26,417 nucleotides of DNA from JAWLFY01 sp964462125. GTDB taxonomy: Bacteria; Planctomycetota; Planctomycetia; Pirellulales; Pirellulaceae. Of the stretch, positions 8,587 through 15,650 are shown in pieces. How positions within the stretch are numbered: the first letter of the stretch is position 1; every line of letters begins with the position of its first letter. The position numbers and the translations under genes were made by a program. Under the pieces are notes generated by a model. That model had not been told where the DNA came from. It did no database searches and worked only from the letters and a program-made list of their open reading frames with translations. The stretch covers positions 1-26,417 of the forward strand of contig CAYWXT010000056.1 in the NCBI GenBank assembly GCA_964462125.1, given 5' to 3'.

Positions 8587-10230
8587 GTGTTGAAGCGGCG
8601 TTCGATCAAAACCAAACTGGTGGTCGCCCTGACCTTGCTGTTGGGGTCGGTCTGTCTGCTCGCGGCAAGCGGCCTGTTGGGGCTGCGTCGCTACCGCCAA
8701 TTGGCCGATTCGGTCAGTCAGGGGATGAAGGAGGTCCGCATCGCCAACGATCTGTACCGCTTCGCGGAGGCGTTGCGGTTCAGCAACACGCGGATCGACA
8801 GCCGCCATGACCGGGATGCGTTCAGCCTGCAGGCCGGTCATTTGGAAGACGATCACGTCGCCTTCGCCCGGGCGGTATTTCGCCGAAACCTCGACTCCTA
8901 TGAAGCGATCGCCGCCTCCGGCAACCGAGAATCGTTACTGATCGATCAAGCCCAGCGACTCGATAACTTGGCTCGGATCCGCGAGGCGCATACGGAGTTA
9001 GAGAGCATCTTGTTGAAGGCCGACGATCCGGAAACCTATCCGGCACGGCTGCGATCGAGGCTCGATCGGCTCGTTCGCGAAACCCGCAAGCATGCGGAGA
9101 CCCTGAACGCGAACATGAACCAGTTCAGCAGTGGGGTGAAGGCCACCTACCGCACCTGGCATGCAGTCACCCTGGTCTGCGCCGCCTTGTCGGTTCTGCT
9201 CGTGGGCCTGTTGCTGTGGTCGTTTTGGGCCATGTTGGTGCAACCCTTTCGTACGCTCCTGGACGGATCTCGGCTGGTCGCTCGGGGCGAATTTGGCCAC
9301 CGCATCTACCTGGAGACCGGGGACGAATTGAACGAGCTTGCTGACGCGATGAACGACATGAGCGACAAGTTTCAGTCGGCCTACACGGGTCTGGATGATC
9401 TCCGCAGAAATCTGGAGCGGGAAGTTCAGGACCGCACACGCGAGGTCATCCGGAACGAGCAATTGGCTAGCGTCGGCTTTTTGGCCGCTGGGGTGGCCCA
9501 CGAGATCAACAACCCCCTGACCACAATCGCCTGGGCCGCAGAATCGCTGGAGTCTCAGTTGGAGGATCTGGCGGAAACGGAACGTCCGTCGGTCAACCAC
9601 GATCTGGCCACGGCCCTGCATTCGACGCTGGGTCAGATTCAAAGTGAGGCGTTTCGCTGCAAAGGGATCACCGACCGGCTGCTCGATTTCAGCCGCATGA
9701 GTGAGGTTCGCCGGGAGCCAACCGATTTGGTGAAATTGGTCCACGACGTCGTTGAGCTGGTCAGCAAGGTGGGCGAGTTTCGCTGCAAAACCATTCGCAC
9801 CCACGGCGACCGCGAGGTGACCGCGTACGTCAACGTGCATCAGATCCGTCAGGTCGTATTGAACCTGGTGACCAACGCCTTGGAGAGCGTCGATAGTGAA
9901 GGATCCGTGGACATCACCGTCGGCGGCGACGACCGTCATGCCAATGTCATCGTGGTCGATGACGGCTGCGGGATGTCGGAGGACGTGCTGAAGCATCTGT
10001 TTGAGCCCTTTTTTACCCGCCGCCGCGACGGTACCGGCACGGGACTCGGGCTCAGCATCACCTATCGCATCGTGTCCCAGCATGGCGGCAAGCTGACGCC
10101 CTCGAGCGAGGGGGCGGGCCGCGGTTCTCAAATGGAGCTGATCTTGCCCCTGGTTCCCCCGTCAGGTACCGATGACGAACCGATCCTCCATGATTACCGG
10201 TGGAACCATGAATCGTACCAAGTCGCCTGA
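8587..10230 (+). CDS. Membrane-bound sensor histidine kinase (NtrB-like)
   Basis: This sensor kinase autophosphorylates on His and passes the phosphate to the response regulator encoded next. In order: a membrane segment at about residues 8-30, a helical extracytoplasmic region (about 31-185), a second membrane segment (about 190-212), a HAMP linker, a short coiled coil, then HisKA with GVAHEINNPL (His305) and HATPase_c with N box VVLNLVTNALES, G1 VDDGCGM, F box FEPFFT and G2 GTGLGLS. I chose the GTG at 8587 because GGAGGG at 8574-8579 is spaced seven bases before it and the protein then begins directly before the first membrane segment. ATG 8572 and TTG 8590 are alternatives, and a much longer open frame reaches back into the sulfatase gene. 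The gene overlaps the NtrC-type regulator, so they form an operon. The signal sensed is unknown; the helical-bundle sensor has no recognisable ligand motif. Confidence 0.92.
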   Translation: MLKRRSIKTKLVVALTLLLGSVCLLAASGLLGLRRYRQLADSVSQGMKEVRIANDLYRFAEALRFSNTRIDSRHDRDAFSLQAGHLEDDHVAFARAVFRRNLDSYEAIAASGNRESLLIDQAQRLDNLARIREAHTELESILLKADDPETYPARLRSRLDRLVRETRKHAETLNANMNQFSSGVKATYRTWHAVTLVCAALSVLLVGLLLWSFWAMLVQPFRTLLDGSRLVARGEFGHRIYLETGDELNELADAMNDMSDKFQSAYTGLDDLRRNLEREVQDRTREVIRNEQLASVGFLAAGVAHEINNPLTTIAWAAESLESQLEDLAETERPSVNHDLATALHSTLGQIQSEAFRCKGITDRLLDFSRMSEVRREPTDLVKLVHDVVELVSKVGEFRCKTIRTHGDREVTAYVNVHQIRQVVLNLVTNALESVDSEGSVDITVGGDDRHANVIVVDDGCGMSEDVLKHLFEPFFTRRRDGTGTGLGLSITYRIVSQHGGKLTPSSEGAGRGSQMELILPLVPPSGTDDEPILHDYRWNHESYQVA

Positions 10231-11620
10231 GAAGGAATCGCCTGAAGAGGGGCGGCCTGAGAAGGGCAAGCTGCGGATCCTGTTTGCCGATGACGAGGCT
10301 CATCTGCAGGAGTTGATCCGCGCCGATTTAACCCGCCGCGGTTACTCGGTCAAGGTTTGCCCCGACGGGCTGTCGGCCGTCTCGGCGTTAGAAAAAGAAT
10401 CGTTTGATTGTCTGATTGTCGACATCGACATGCCGGGGATGACGGGCGTCGAGGTGATCGAGCGGGCGCGCGAACTGCGGCCGGAAATCGAGATGGTGGT
10501 GATGACGGGAAAGCCGAGCCAAGAGTCGGCCATCTCGGCATTGAAACAACAAGCCTTCGATTACCTGACCAAGCCGTGCCCGCTTAAAGAGATCGCGCGA
10601 CTACTGGAGCGGGTCGCCGAACGGAGAAGCATCAAGCGCCAATTGGTGGCCCTGCAACACCGCCTCGGCCGTGCCGAGGGGAATAGCGAACTGGTCGGCA
10701 GCGGTGCGGCGATGGAGACCTTGCGACGCATGATCGCGAAGGTTGGGCCGACCGAAAGCACCGTTCTGATTCGCGGAGAGACCGGAAGCGGCAAGGAATT
10801 GGTCGCCCGGGGGCTGCAGCAGGCGAGTTTGCGAGCCGACAAACCGATGGTCGCCATCAACTGCGGTGCTCTCCCCGAGAACTTGATTGAGAGTGAACTG
10901 TTTGGACACTGCCGCGGCGCGTTCACCGGTGCCGATGCGGCCCGCAATGGGCTGTTCGAGGTCGCCGACGGGGGCACGGTCTTTCTGGACGAGATCGGTG
11001 AACTGCCGCTGTCGATTCAAGCGAAACTGCTGCGTGTCTTGGAGACCGGCGATATCCGTCGGCTCGGCGACAACCAAACCGTGCACGTCGATGTCCGTGT
11101 GATCTGTGCCACCCACCGAGATCTCGAAAAGATGGTCGAGGAGGGAACATTTCGCGAAGATTTGATGTTTCGAATCAATACGTTCGAGGTGCACGTTCCG
11201 CCGCTGAGGGAACGAAGCGAAGACATTCCCGTTTTGGCGGAGCATCTACTGCGGCGGCACCGCAGCGACGGGGTGGAGGGAAAGCGTTTCACCGACGAAG
11301 CGATCTCGCTGTTGTGTTCCCACCAATGGCCGGGCAATGTCCGGGAGTTGGCCAACGTGGTCGAGCACGCCGCGATCCTCTGCGATTCGCTCCCCATCGA
11401 CGCCTCCGATTTCCCCCGCGACTTTGGCCGCCGCCAGCTCCGCAAGCCGCTGCGCGAATCGCTCCCGCTCAACCTGAAAGAATTGGAAACCGTTGCGATT
11501 CGCCGAGCCTTGGAGAAGAACTCAGGGAACAAGGCTGCCGCCGCCGAAGACCTGGGCGTCAGCCTGAAGACACTCTACAACCGGCTCAACTCCGCCGATG
11601 ACCTTCGCCAAGCCGGCTAG
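10208..11620 (+). CDS. NtrC-family sigma-54-dependent response regulator
   Basis: This 470-residue transcription activator has a receiver domain (about 20-140) with the acidic pair DD, phospho-acceptor Asp72 in DIDMPG and Lys122 in YLTKP. Its AAA+ central domain (about 162-390) has Walker A GETGSGKE (190-197), the sigma-54 contact loop GAFTGA (237-242) and Walker B GGTVFLDE. A C-terminal Fis-type helix-turn-helix (about 425-460) contains NKAAAAEDLGVSLKTLYNRL. The usual GHEKGAFTGA is here GHCRGAFTGA, but the core motif is intact, so it should activate RNA polymerase with RpoN. The ATG at 10208 gives a 23-base overlap with the kinase gene; in-frame ATGs at 10172 and 10190 are alternatives. Its target promoters are not evident: I found no convincing TGGCAC-N5-TTGC site in the intergenic regions here. 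The kinase partner is the gene just upstream. Confidence 0.93.
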   Translation: MNRTKSPEKESPEEGRPEKGKLRILFADDEAHLQELIRADLTRRGYSVKVCPDGLSAVSALEKESFDCLIVDIDMPGMTGVEVIERARELRPEIEMVVMTGKPSQESAISALKQQAFDYLTKPCPLKEIARLLERVAERRSIKRQLVALQHRLGRAEGNSELVGSGAAMETLRRMIAKVGPTESTVLIRGETGSGKELVARGLQQASLRADKPMVAINCGALPENLIESELFGHCRGAFTGADAARNGLFEVADGGTVFLDEIGELPLSIQAKLLRVLETGDIRRLGDNQTVHVDVRVICATHRDLEKMVEEGTFREDLMFRINTFEVHVPPLRERSEDIPVLAEHLLRRHRSDGVEGKRFTDEAISLLCSHQWPGNVRELANVVEHAAILCDSLPIDASDFPRDFGRRQLRKPLRESLPLNLKELETVAIRRALEKNSGNKAAAAEDLGVSLKTLYNRLNSADDLRQAG

Positions 11621-11725
11621 TTACACCGTTGGTCGCAGAAGGTGCACAACGCAGTGTCGGACAACGGCACGGCGTCAGCCTCGGGAGAGAGGCCCCCAAA
11701 AGCTGCGGCGCCGGGGCAAATGACC

Positions 11726-11745
11726 AGCCTTTGCGGAGGCTTTTA
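11726..11745 (+). terminator. Possible weak terminator after the NtrC-type gene
   Basis: AGCCT (11726-11730) and AGGCT (11737-11741) form a five-base stem with a six-base loop, followed by TTTA on the plus strand. It lies between the convergent regulator gene and lexA and touches the lexA stop codon. The stem is short, so the assignment is weak. Confidence 0.3.
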
Positions 11746-12345
11746 GAGGCCCGTGCGGACAACACCGACGGCGATGCCGATTACCGCGGCGTCCTTGACG
11801 AAGATCGGATCCATGTCGGGATGGGCCGGTTGGAGCCGAATCCGATCGGCCTCCGGGTACCAGTACTTCAAGGTCGCCTCACCCTCCGGCGTCTGGGCGA
11901 CCACCATCTGGCCAGGTTCCGCGGAATCCTGACGTTGGATCACGACATAGTCGCCGTCGGTGATGTGGGCTTCGATCATGGAATCGCCGGAGACCTGCAG
12001 GATGAACCGGTCGTCGCGAAACAAGGCCTCGCTGAAGTCCATCCGTTCGGCCTGTTCGAACGCCAAGGTCGTCGGACCGGCCGCGACCATCCCAGCCATC
12101 GGCAGACTGTGTCCGCTGCGGTCCGCCGCGTGGGTCAATTCGATCGCCCGCGACTTGTTGGGGCTGCGGCGAATCAGCCCCTTGCGTTCCAGCGCCCTCA
12201 AGTGGCACATCACCCCATTGGGGCTTTTGATCCCGAAATGTTCGCCGATTTCTCGCACGGTCGGTCCGTATCCGCGGCGGACCATCAACGAGCGGATCAA
12301 CTCGTATACATCTTTTTGGCGTTCGGTCAGCTGGGCAGTGGACAT
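11743..12345 (-). CDS. lexA: LexA SOS repressor, self-cleaving
   Basis: LexA represses DNA-damage genes and cleaves itself when RecA is activated. The N-terminal winged helix-turn-helix (TERQKDVYELIRSLMVRRGY and the following GPTVREIGEHFGI) is followed by the cleavage site Ala89-Gly90 in MVAAG and the S24 peptidase-like domain with catalytic Ser122 (GDSM) and Lys160 (ATLKYW). Length, 200 residues, is normal. I chose the ATG at 12345 rather than the in-frame GTG at 12363 because GGAGGA sits seven bases before the ATG. The gene is convergent with the NtrC-type gene, and uppP ends 105 bases upstream on the same strand. No recA or other SOS gene is in the window. Autoregulation is expected for the family; a candidate operator is listed separately. 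Confidence 0.96.
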   Translation of the reverse strand: MSTAQLTERQKDVYELIRSLMVRRGYGPTVREIGEHFGIKSPNGVMCHLRALERKGLIRRSPNKSRAIELTHAADRSGHSLPMAGMVAAGPTTLAFEQAERMDFSEALFRDDRFILQVSGDSMIEAHITDGDYVVIQRQDSAEPGQMVVAQTPEGEATLKYWYPEADRIRLQPAHPDMDPIFVKDAAVIGIAVGVVRTGL

Positions 12346-12352
12346 GTTTTGT

Positions 12353-12358
12353 TCCTCC
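12353..12358 (-). promoter_or_regulatory. Ribosome binding site of lexA
   Basis: The minus strand reads GGAGGA seven bases before ATG 12345. Strong Shine-Dalgarno sites are uncommon in this window. It lies downstream of the alternative GTG at 12363, and so decides the start in favour of the ATG. Confidence 0.7.
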
Positions 12359-12369
12359 GACACGCGGGG

Positions 12370-12397
12370 ATTGAGCGATTGAGCGTGACAACTTCAC
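12370..12397. promoter_or_regulatory. Candidate operator elements upstream of lexA
   Basis: Between the candidate -10 box and the lexA start lie a dyad, GTGA-N5-TCAC (12385-12397), and two head-to-tail copies of attgagcg (12370-12377 and 12378-12385). An autoregulatory LexA site would be expected here. Neither element matches the E. coli or Bacillus LexA box, so the role is a guess from position. Confidence 0.25.
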
Positions 12398-12399
12398 TC

Positions 12400-12427
12400 A
12401 TTCTACCGCTTGCTAAACACGTGTCCA
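12400..12427 (-). promoter_or_regulatory. Candidate sigma-70 promoter of lexA
   Basis: Read on the minus strand, TGGACA (12427-12422) is one mismatch from TTGACA. A 16-base spacer separates it from TAGAAT (12405-12400), one mismatch from TATAAT. The pair lies between uppP and lexA at a sensible distance from the lexA start. The match is by eye. Confidence 0.45.
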
Positions 12428-12449
12428 CACCATGCTTGAGCGGTTTGAT

Positions 12450-13262
12450 TCACGCAAGGATCTCGAGGCTCCACAGACCGAGGGTGATCAACCCGAGCGG
12501 CAGGCACCACCAGGCGAACCAATGGAGTCGTTCCAGGCGGCTCCAGTGAATCAGCCACCGGAGGGCGAACACACCGACGACGAAGGAGACGACGGCGCCG
12601 GAGACCAGCGCGATCAGCGGCAACCCGCCCGCCTCGCTGGCCATCTCCGCCTGCACCACGTCCTTGACCTCCAGGACCGTCGCTCCGAGGATCGCGGGGA
12701 TCGCGAGCAGGAACGAGAAGGTGACCGAATCTTCCCCCCGCAGCCCCAGCAGTCGGCCGCCCAGGATCGTCGAACCGCTGCGACTGATTCCCGGCAAGAT
12801 CGCAAACGCCTGGAAACATCCGATCAGTAGCGCCCCTTGCCAGCGAAGCCGACGATATTCCCCGCCCCGCGGCCGAAGCCTGCCGAGGACCAGCAGCATC
12901 ACACCGGTGAGGAGCAACATGCAGCCAGCGAGCGGAATCGACTTCAAGATCGACTCAAAGGAAGATTTAATCGTCAGCCCCACCACCGCCGCCGGAATCG
13001 TTCCGACTACCAGAAGCCATACGACGTACCAGTCTCGTAGCAAGAGATCCAGAATCCGCCGCCAATAGATCAGCAAGATCGAACCGAGCGTCCCGGCGTG
13101 TAGAATGATCTCGAGTGTCGGCGAATCGGTTTCTCCGGCCAGCAGCGAGGCCTCGTTGACCTGGCGCAGAACGGCACCGAGAACCACCAAATGCCCCGAC
13201 GAGCTGATCGGTAAGAATTCGGCAACGCCTTGAACGACGGCGAGGATGAGAACGTCAAGCAC
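12450..13262 (-). CDS. uppP: Undecaprenyl-diphosphatase (UppP/BacA family)
   Basis: This integral membrane enzyme removes a phosphate from undecaprenyl diphosphate, giving the monophosphate lipid carrier for peptidoglycan and surface glycans. The 270 residues show the two family signatures: VQGVAEFLPISSSGHL (residues about 10-25, with the catalytic Glu residues) and PGISRSGSTI (about 155-165). Hydrophobic helices fill the rest. The start is GTG at 13262, with GGGAG (minus strand, 13273-13269) six bases before it. It is divergent from the DUF368 gene 81 bases away, which is predicted to move undecaprenyl phosphate back across the membrane. The two probably share a regulatory region. Loss or overexpression of this family changes bacitracin sensitivity in other bacteria. 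Confidence 0.95.
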   Translation of the reverse strand: MLDVLILAVVQGVAEFLPISSSGHLVVLGAVLRQVNEASLLAGETDSPTLEIILHAGTLGSILLIYWRRILDLLLRDWYVVWLLVVGTIPAAVVGLTIKSSFESILKSIPLAGCMLLLTGVMLLVLGRLRPRGGEYRRLRWQGALLIGCFQAFAILPGISRSGSTILGGRLLGLRGEDSVTFSFLLAIPAILGATVLEVKDVVQAEMASEAGGLPLIALVSGAVVSFVVGVFALRWLIHWSRLERLHWFAWWCLPLGLITLGLWSLEILA

Positions 13263-13343
13263 AGAGCACTCCCGAGTCGGTTGCAGATCGAAGAACAGGT
13301 TGACCAGTTAGTATCGTGTCGCACCGGCGAGAGGGAAGTTCGG

Positions 13344-14426
13344 ATGAATGCTGGGGAACGTTCCACCGACGGCTCGACGACGAGCGAACCGATCAGGAAG
13401 GTTGTACCGGACACCGAGGACGTTTCCGATTCCGACGCGGCAGCGATCGACCCGGCGACGATGGTCGCTGCTCTTCGCGGTTCTTTTCTCGGCGACCTGG
13501 CCAACGTTGCTCGCGGGTTTTGCATGGGAGCGGCGGACACGGTTCCTGGTGTCAGCGGTGGGACGGTTGCCCTGATCCTGGGGCATTATCAACGCTTGGT
13601 CGCCGCGGTCAGCCGGCTGGACGTGACGCTTTTCCGTTTGATTCTCCGCCGCCGCTTTGCCATCGCGGCCCGATACGTCGATCTGCGGTTCCTGGTCGCC
13701 CTGGTCATCGGCCTGGTCTCCGGAGTGGTGCTGCTTGCCGGGGTGATGCACTGGCTGCTGGAGAACCGTATGCCGGAGATCTTTTCGGTATTCTTCGGGT
13801 TGGTGCTCGCCAGCGCGGTGGTCGTGCGCCGGCAAATCGATCATTGGCGTCTGCCGCGCTGGTGCGGATTGGCCGCCGGTATCGTGGCGGCAGCGGCGAT
13901 CAGCTTCTTGCCCGCCTCGGGCGAGAGCACCTCGTTGTGGTACCTGTTTGCCGCCGGCGCGATCGCGATCTGCGCGATGATATTGCCCGGCATCAGCGGC
14001 GCGTTCGTGCTGTTGTTGTTGGGGGCCTATCATCCGGTCACCGGGCTGATCCGTGGCGTTTCCCACGGGGAGGTGAGTCTCCCTGCGGTGCTCACGATCG
14101 CCGTGTTCGGGTTCGGCTGTCTGACCGGACTGCTCGCCTTTTCCAAGCTGCTCCGCTGGCTGCTCGAGCATCACCGTGGGACGACGATGGCCACGCTGCT
14201 CGGGCTGATGATCGGCTCGGTTTCGCGGCTTTGGCCGTTGCAGGTGCCCACCGGCGAGACGGCTGCACTGGAGATGAAGTTCCGCGAGTACGTACTGGTC
14301 TCCCCTGCGGACTGGGAAGGAAATCTGTCGCTGCTCGTCCTGCTCGCCGCCGCCGCGGCCATTGCCGTCCTGCTGGCGGAGTTCACGGCGGAGCGGCTGA
14401 GCCAAGGTTCTCGAAAAGAACGTTGA
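13344..14426 (+). CDS. DUF368 family polyprenyl-phosphate transporter (PopT-like)
   Basis: DUF368 (PopT) proteins have been shown in other bacteria to return undecaprenyl phosphate to the cytoplasmic face of the membrane. This 360-residue protein has the family's two matching half-motifs: RGFCMGAADTVPGVSGGT (about residues 57-74) and ICAMILPGISGAF (about 210-225), each followed by hydrophobic helices as in an inverted-repeat transporter. About nine or ten membrane segments are visible. The first 40 residues are polar, Ser/Thr/Asp-rich and not part of the family. ATG 13344 is preceded by GAGGGA with a seven-base gap; an open frame extends further upstream to 13230 but would overlap uppP. The divergent uppP gene acts on the same lipid, which supports the assignment. 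Confidence 0.88.
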   Translation: MNAGERSTDGSTTSEPIRKVVPDTEDVSDSDAAAIDPATMVAALRGSFLGDLANVARGFCMGAADTVPGVSGGTVALILGHYQRLVAAVSRLDVTLFRLILRRRFAIAARYVDLRFLVALVIGLVSGVVLLAGVMHWLLENRMPEIFSVFFGLVLASAVVVRRQIDHWRLPRWCGLAAGIVAAAAISFLPASGESTSLWYLFAAGAIAICAMILPGISGAFVLLLLGAYHPVTGLIRGVSHGEVSLPAVLTIAVFGFGCLTGLLAFSKLLRWLLEHHRGTTMATLLGLMIGSVSRLWPLQVPTGETAALEMKFREYVLVSPADWEGNLSLLVLLAAAAAIAVLLAEFTAERLSQGSRKER

Positions 14427-14459
14427 TCGACAGAATCGCTGTAACTACCCTGGTGGGGC

Positions 14460-14485
14460 TTGCCCAATCCCATCGAATTGGGCAA
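14460..14485. repeat. Perfect 9-bp inverted repeat before the PEP-CTERM gene
   Basis: TTGCCCAAT (14460-14468) and its exact reverse complement ATTGGGCAA (14477-14485) flank an eight-base loop. The dyad lies 34 bases after the DUF368 stop and 28 bases before the PEP-CTERM start. No T-run follows, so an operator or an mRNA hairpin is as likely as a terminator. Confidence 0.55.
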
Positions 14486-14512
14486 TTCATTCCTGGGGTT
14501 GGAGTTGATCCA

Positions 14513-15277
14513 ATGCGCGTTGTTCAAAGCGTCTTGACGGGCCTGATCCTTGCCGTCGCGTCGCCGCTGGCGTCGGCCGACTGGGTGGAGACGTTTTCCG
14601 ACGGGACGACCGAGCAGAACTGGTTGTTCGGATCGATCCCCGATGGCTCGTCATTTGACCAGTCTGTTTCCAATAACGAGCTACTGCTGGAGAGCACCAC
14701 GCCAGTCGGCTCGGGGGGCGCTGCGGCGGCGTATGGACTTGTCTTCGATGATAACTTTGATGGGCCGGGCGTGTCCGTTCGCAGCGCCCTGAATCCGAAC
14801 GGAATCCAGCTGAACGACAATATCGGCGTGCTGGGCAATATTGGGACCGATCCGGATACGTTCAATTTCAATGGCTACGCGCTGACGATTGGTTACGGCG
14901 GCTCCGGCGACATCGACCTGTCCCGAATCGAAGACGGAGCGGTGACGGGCTTGGACAGCGTCGCGATCAACGATTTCGAAGCGACGAACAGCTATACGGT
15001 GGAGCTGAACGCGGTGGGGTCGCAACTCACCGGATTCCTTCTGGACGAGGACGACAATGTGCTTCATACGCTTTCGGCCACCGACGAGTCGCCCTGGACG
15101 TCGGGGATTGCCGGAGTCGTCGCCGATCGCGCGGTGGGAGACACATCGGATCTCCGTGGCGCCGTTGGAACGACCTCGGCGACATCCGTTCCCGAGGCAT
15201 CCAGCTTGGCGGCGCTCGGCCTGTTCGCCGTCCCCGCATGGGTACTGTGCCGCCGGCGAATGTCGGTCAGTCGATGA
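14513..15277 (+). CDS. Secreted PEP-CTERM sorting-domain protein
   Basis: This 254-residue protein is exported by a signal peptide (about residues 1-22, ending near ASA) and carries a C-terminal exosortase sorting signal: VPEASS (about 226-231), a short hydrophobic stretch, then CRRRM. The motif has Ala where the consensus has Pro (VPEA rather than VPEP). The body is acidic, Asn/Gly/Asp-rich and looks beta-sheet based, possibly a LamG-like or jelly-roll fold; I do not recognise a specific family. By analogy such proteins are processed by exosortase and placed on the outer surface or in extracellular polysaccharide. GGAG at 14501-14504 precedes the ATG by eight bases. The same frame is open upstream to 13316, but that part overlaps DUF368 and is not coding. 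No exosortase gene is in the window. Confidence 0.85.
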   Translation: MRVVQSVLTGLILAVASPLASADWVETFSDGTTEQNWLFGSIPDGSSFDQSVSNNELLLESTTPVGSGGAAAAYGLVFDDNFDGPGVSVRSALNPNGIQLNDNIGVLGNIGTDPDTFNFNGYALTIGYGGSGDIDLSRIEDGAVTGLDSVAINDFEATNSYTVELNAVGSQLTGFLLDEDDNVLHTLSATDESPWTSGIAGVVADRAVGDTSDLRGAVGTTSATSVPEASSLAALGLFAVPAWVLCRRRMSVSR

Positions 15278-15650
15278 TTTGATGGATGTCGATCAGGTGC
15301 AACTGCCGTCCCTGGTCTCCGTGCGGGGAGTCAGAGCGGTCATTAAGGCGATCGCGCAGGCTGCCGGGCCAGGCCACCGACGGCGCCCCGCTGCTGAAAT
15401 TTTCGCTGCTCGTCCGCACGCTCTCATCGGAATCACTTCTCGCCTTGGTGTTGGAGATGGTTTTGGCTCTGGCAGAAAACGTGGACGAAACCATTGGTTT
15501 CAGCCGTCGAATCAGGGTATTCAGGTAAAGCCCACGCGGTTGGAGCGGGCACGGATGTCTGGTTCAAAATTTGCGATTTGTTATCTTGTGGGTAGCCCGC
15601 CCGAGGCGGTGGGGCCAACTTGCCGAATACCACGCACAAGCGATCCATTC
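15278..15650. other. Gene-free stretch between the PEP-CTERM gene and carA
   Basis: These 373 bases contain only short frames of unconvincing composition (for example 15286-15528 plus and 15267-15494 minus). I see no clear promoter, T-box, pyrimidine attenuator or hairpin terminator. The region presumably holds the carA promoter, since carA has no close upstream gene. Confidence 0.5.

Noticed and set aside
8998..10131. 377-residue minus-strand frame opposite the histidine kinase
   Set aside because: Antisense shadow; all kinase boxes are in the plus-strand frame.
11629..12549. 306-residue plus-strand frame opposite lexA
   Set aside because: LexA on the minus strand has its cleavage site, catalytic Ser/Lys and a good ribosome binding site; the plus frame shows nothing.
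13308..14405. 365-residue minus-strand frame opposite DUF368
   Set aside because: Gln/Arg/His-rich antisense of a membrane protein, with no family motif. The DUF368 frame on the plus strand carries both half-motifs.
13316..14512. Long N-terminal extension of the PEP-CTERM frame through the DUF368 gene
   Set aside because: The upstream part is the wrong frame of DUF368 (Arg/Gly/Pro-rich). A clear signal peptide and Shine-Dalgarno site place the start at 14513.
15286..15528. Small plus and minus frames in the gap before carA
   Set aside because: Composition is Ser/Arg-rich and shows no domain, signal peptide or ribosome binding site.
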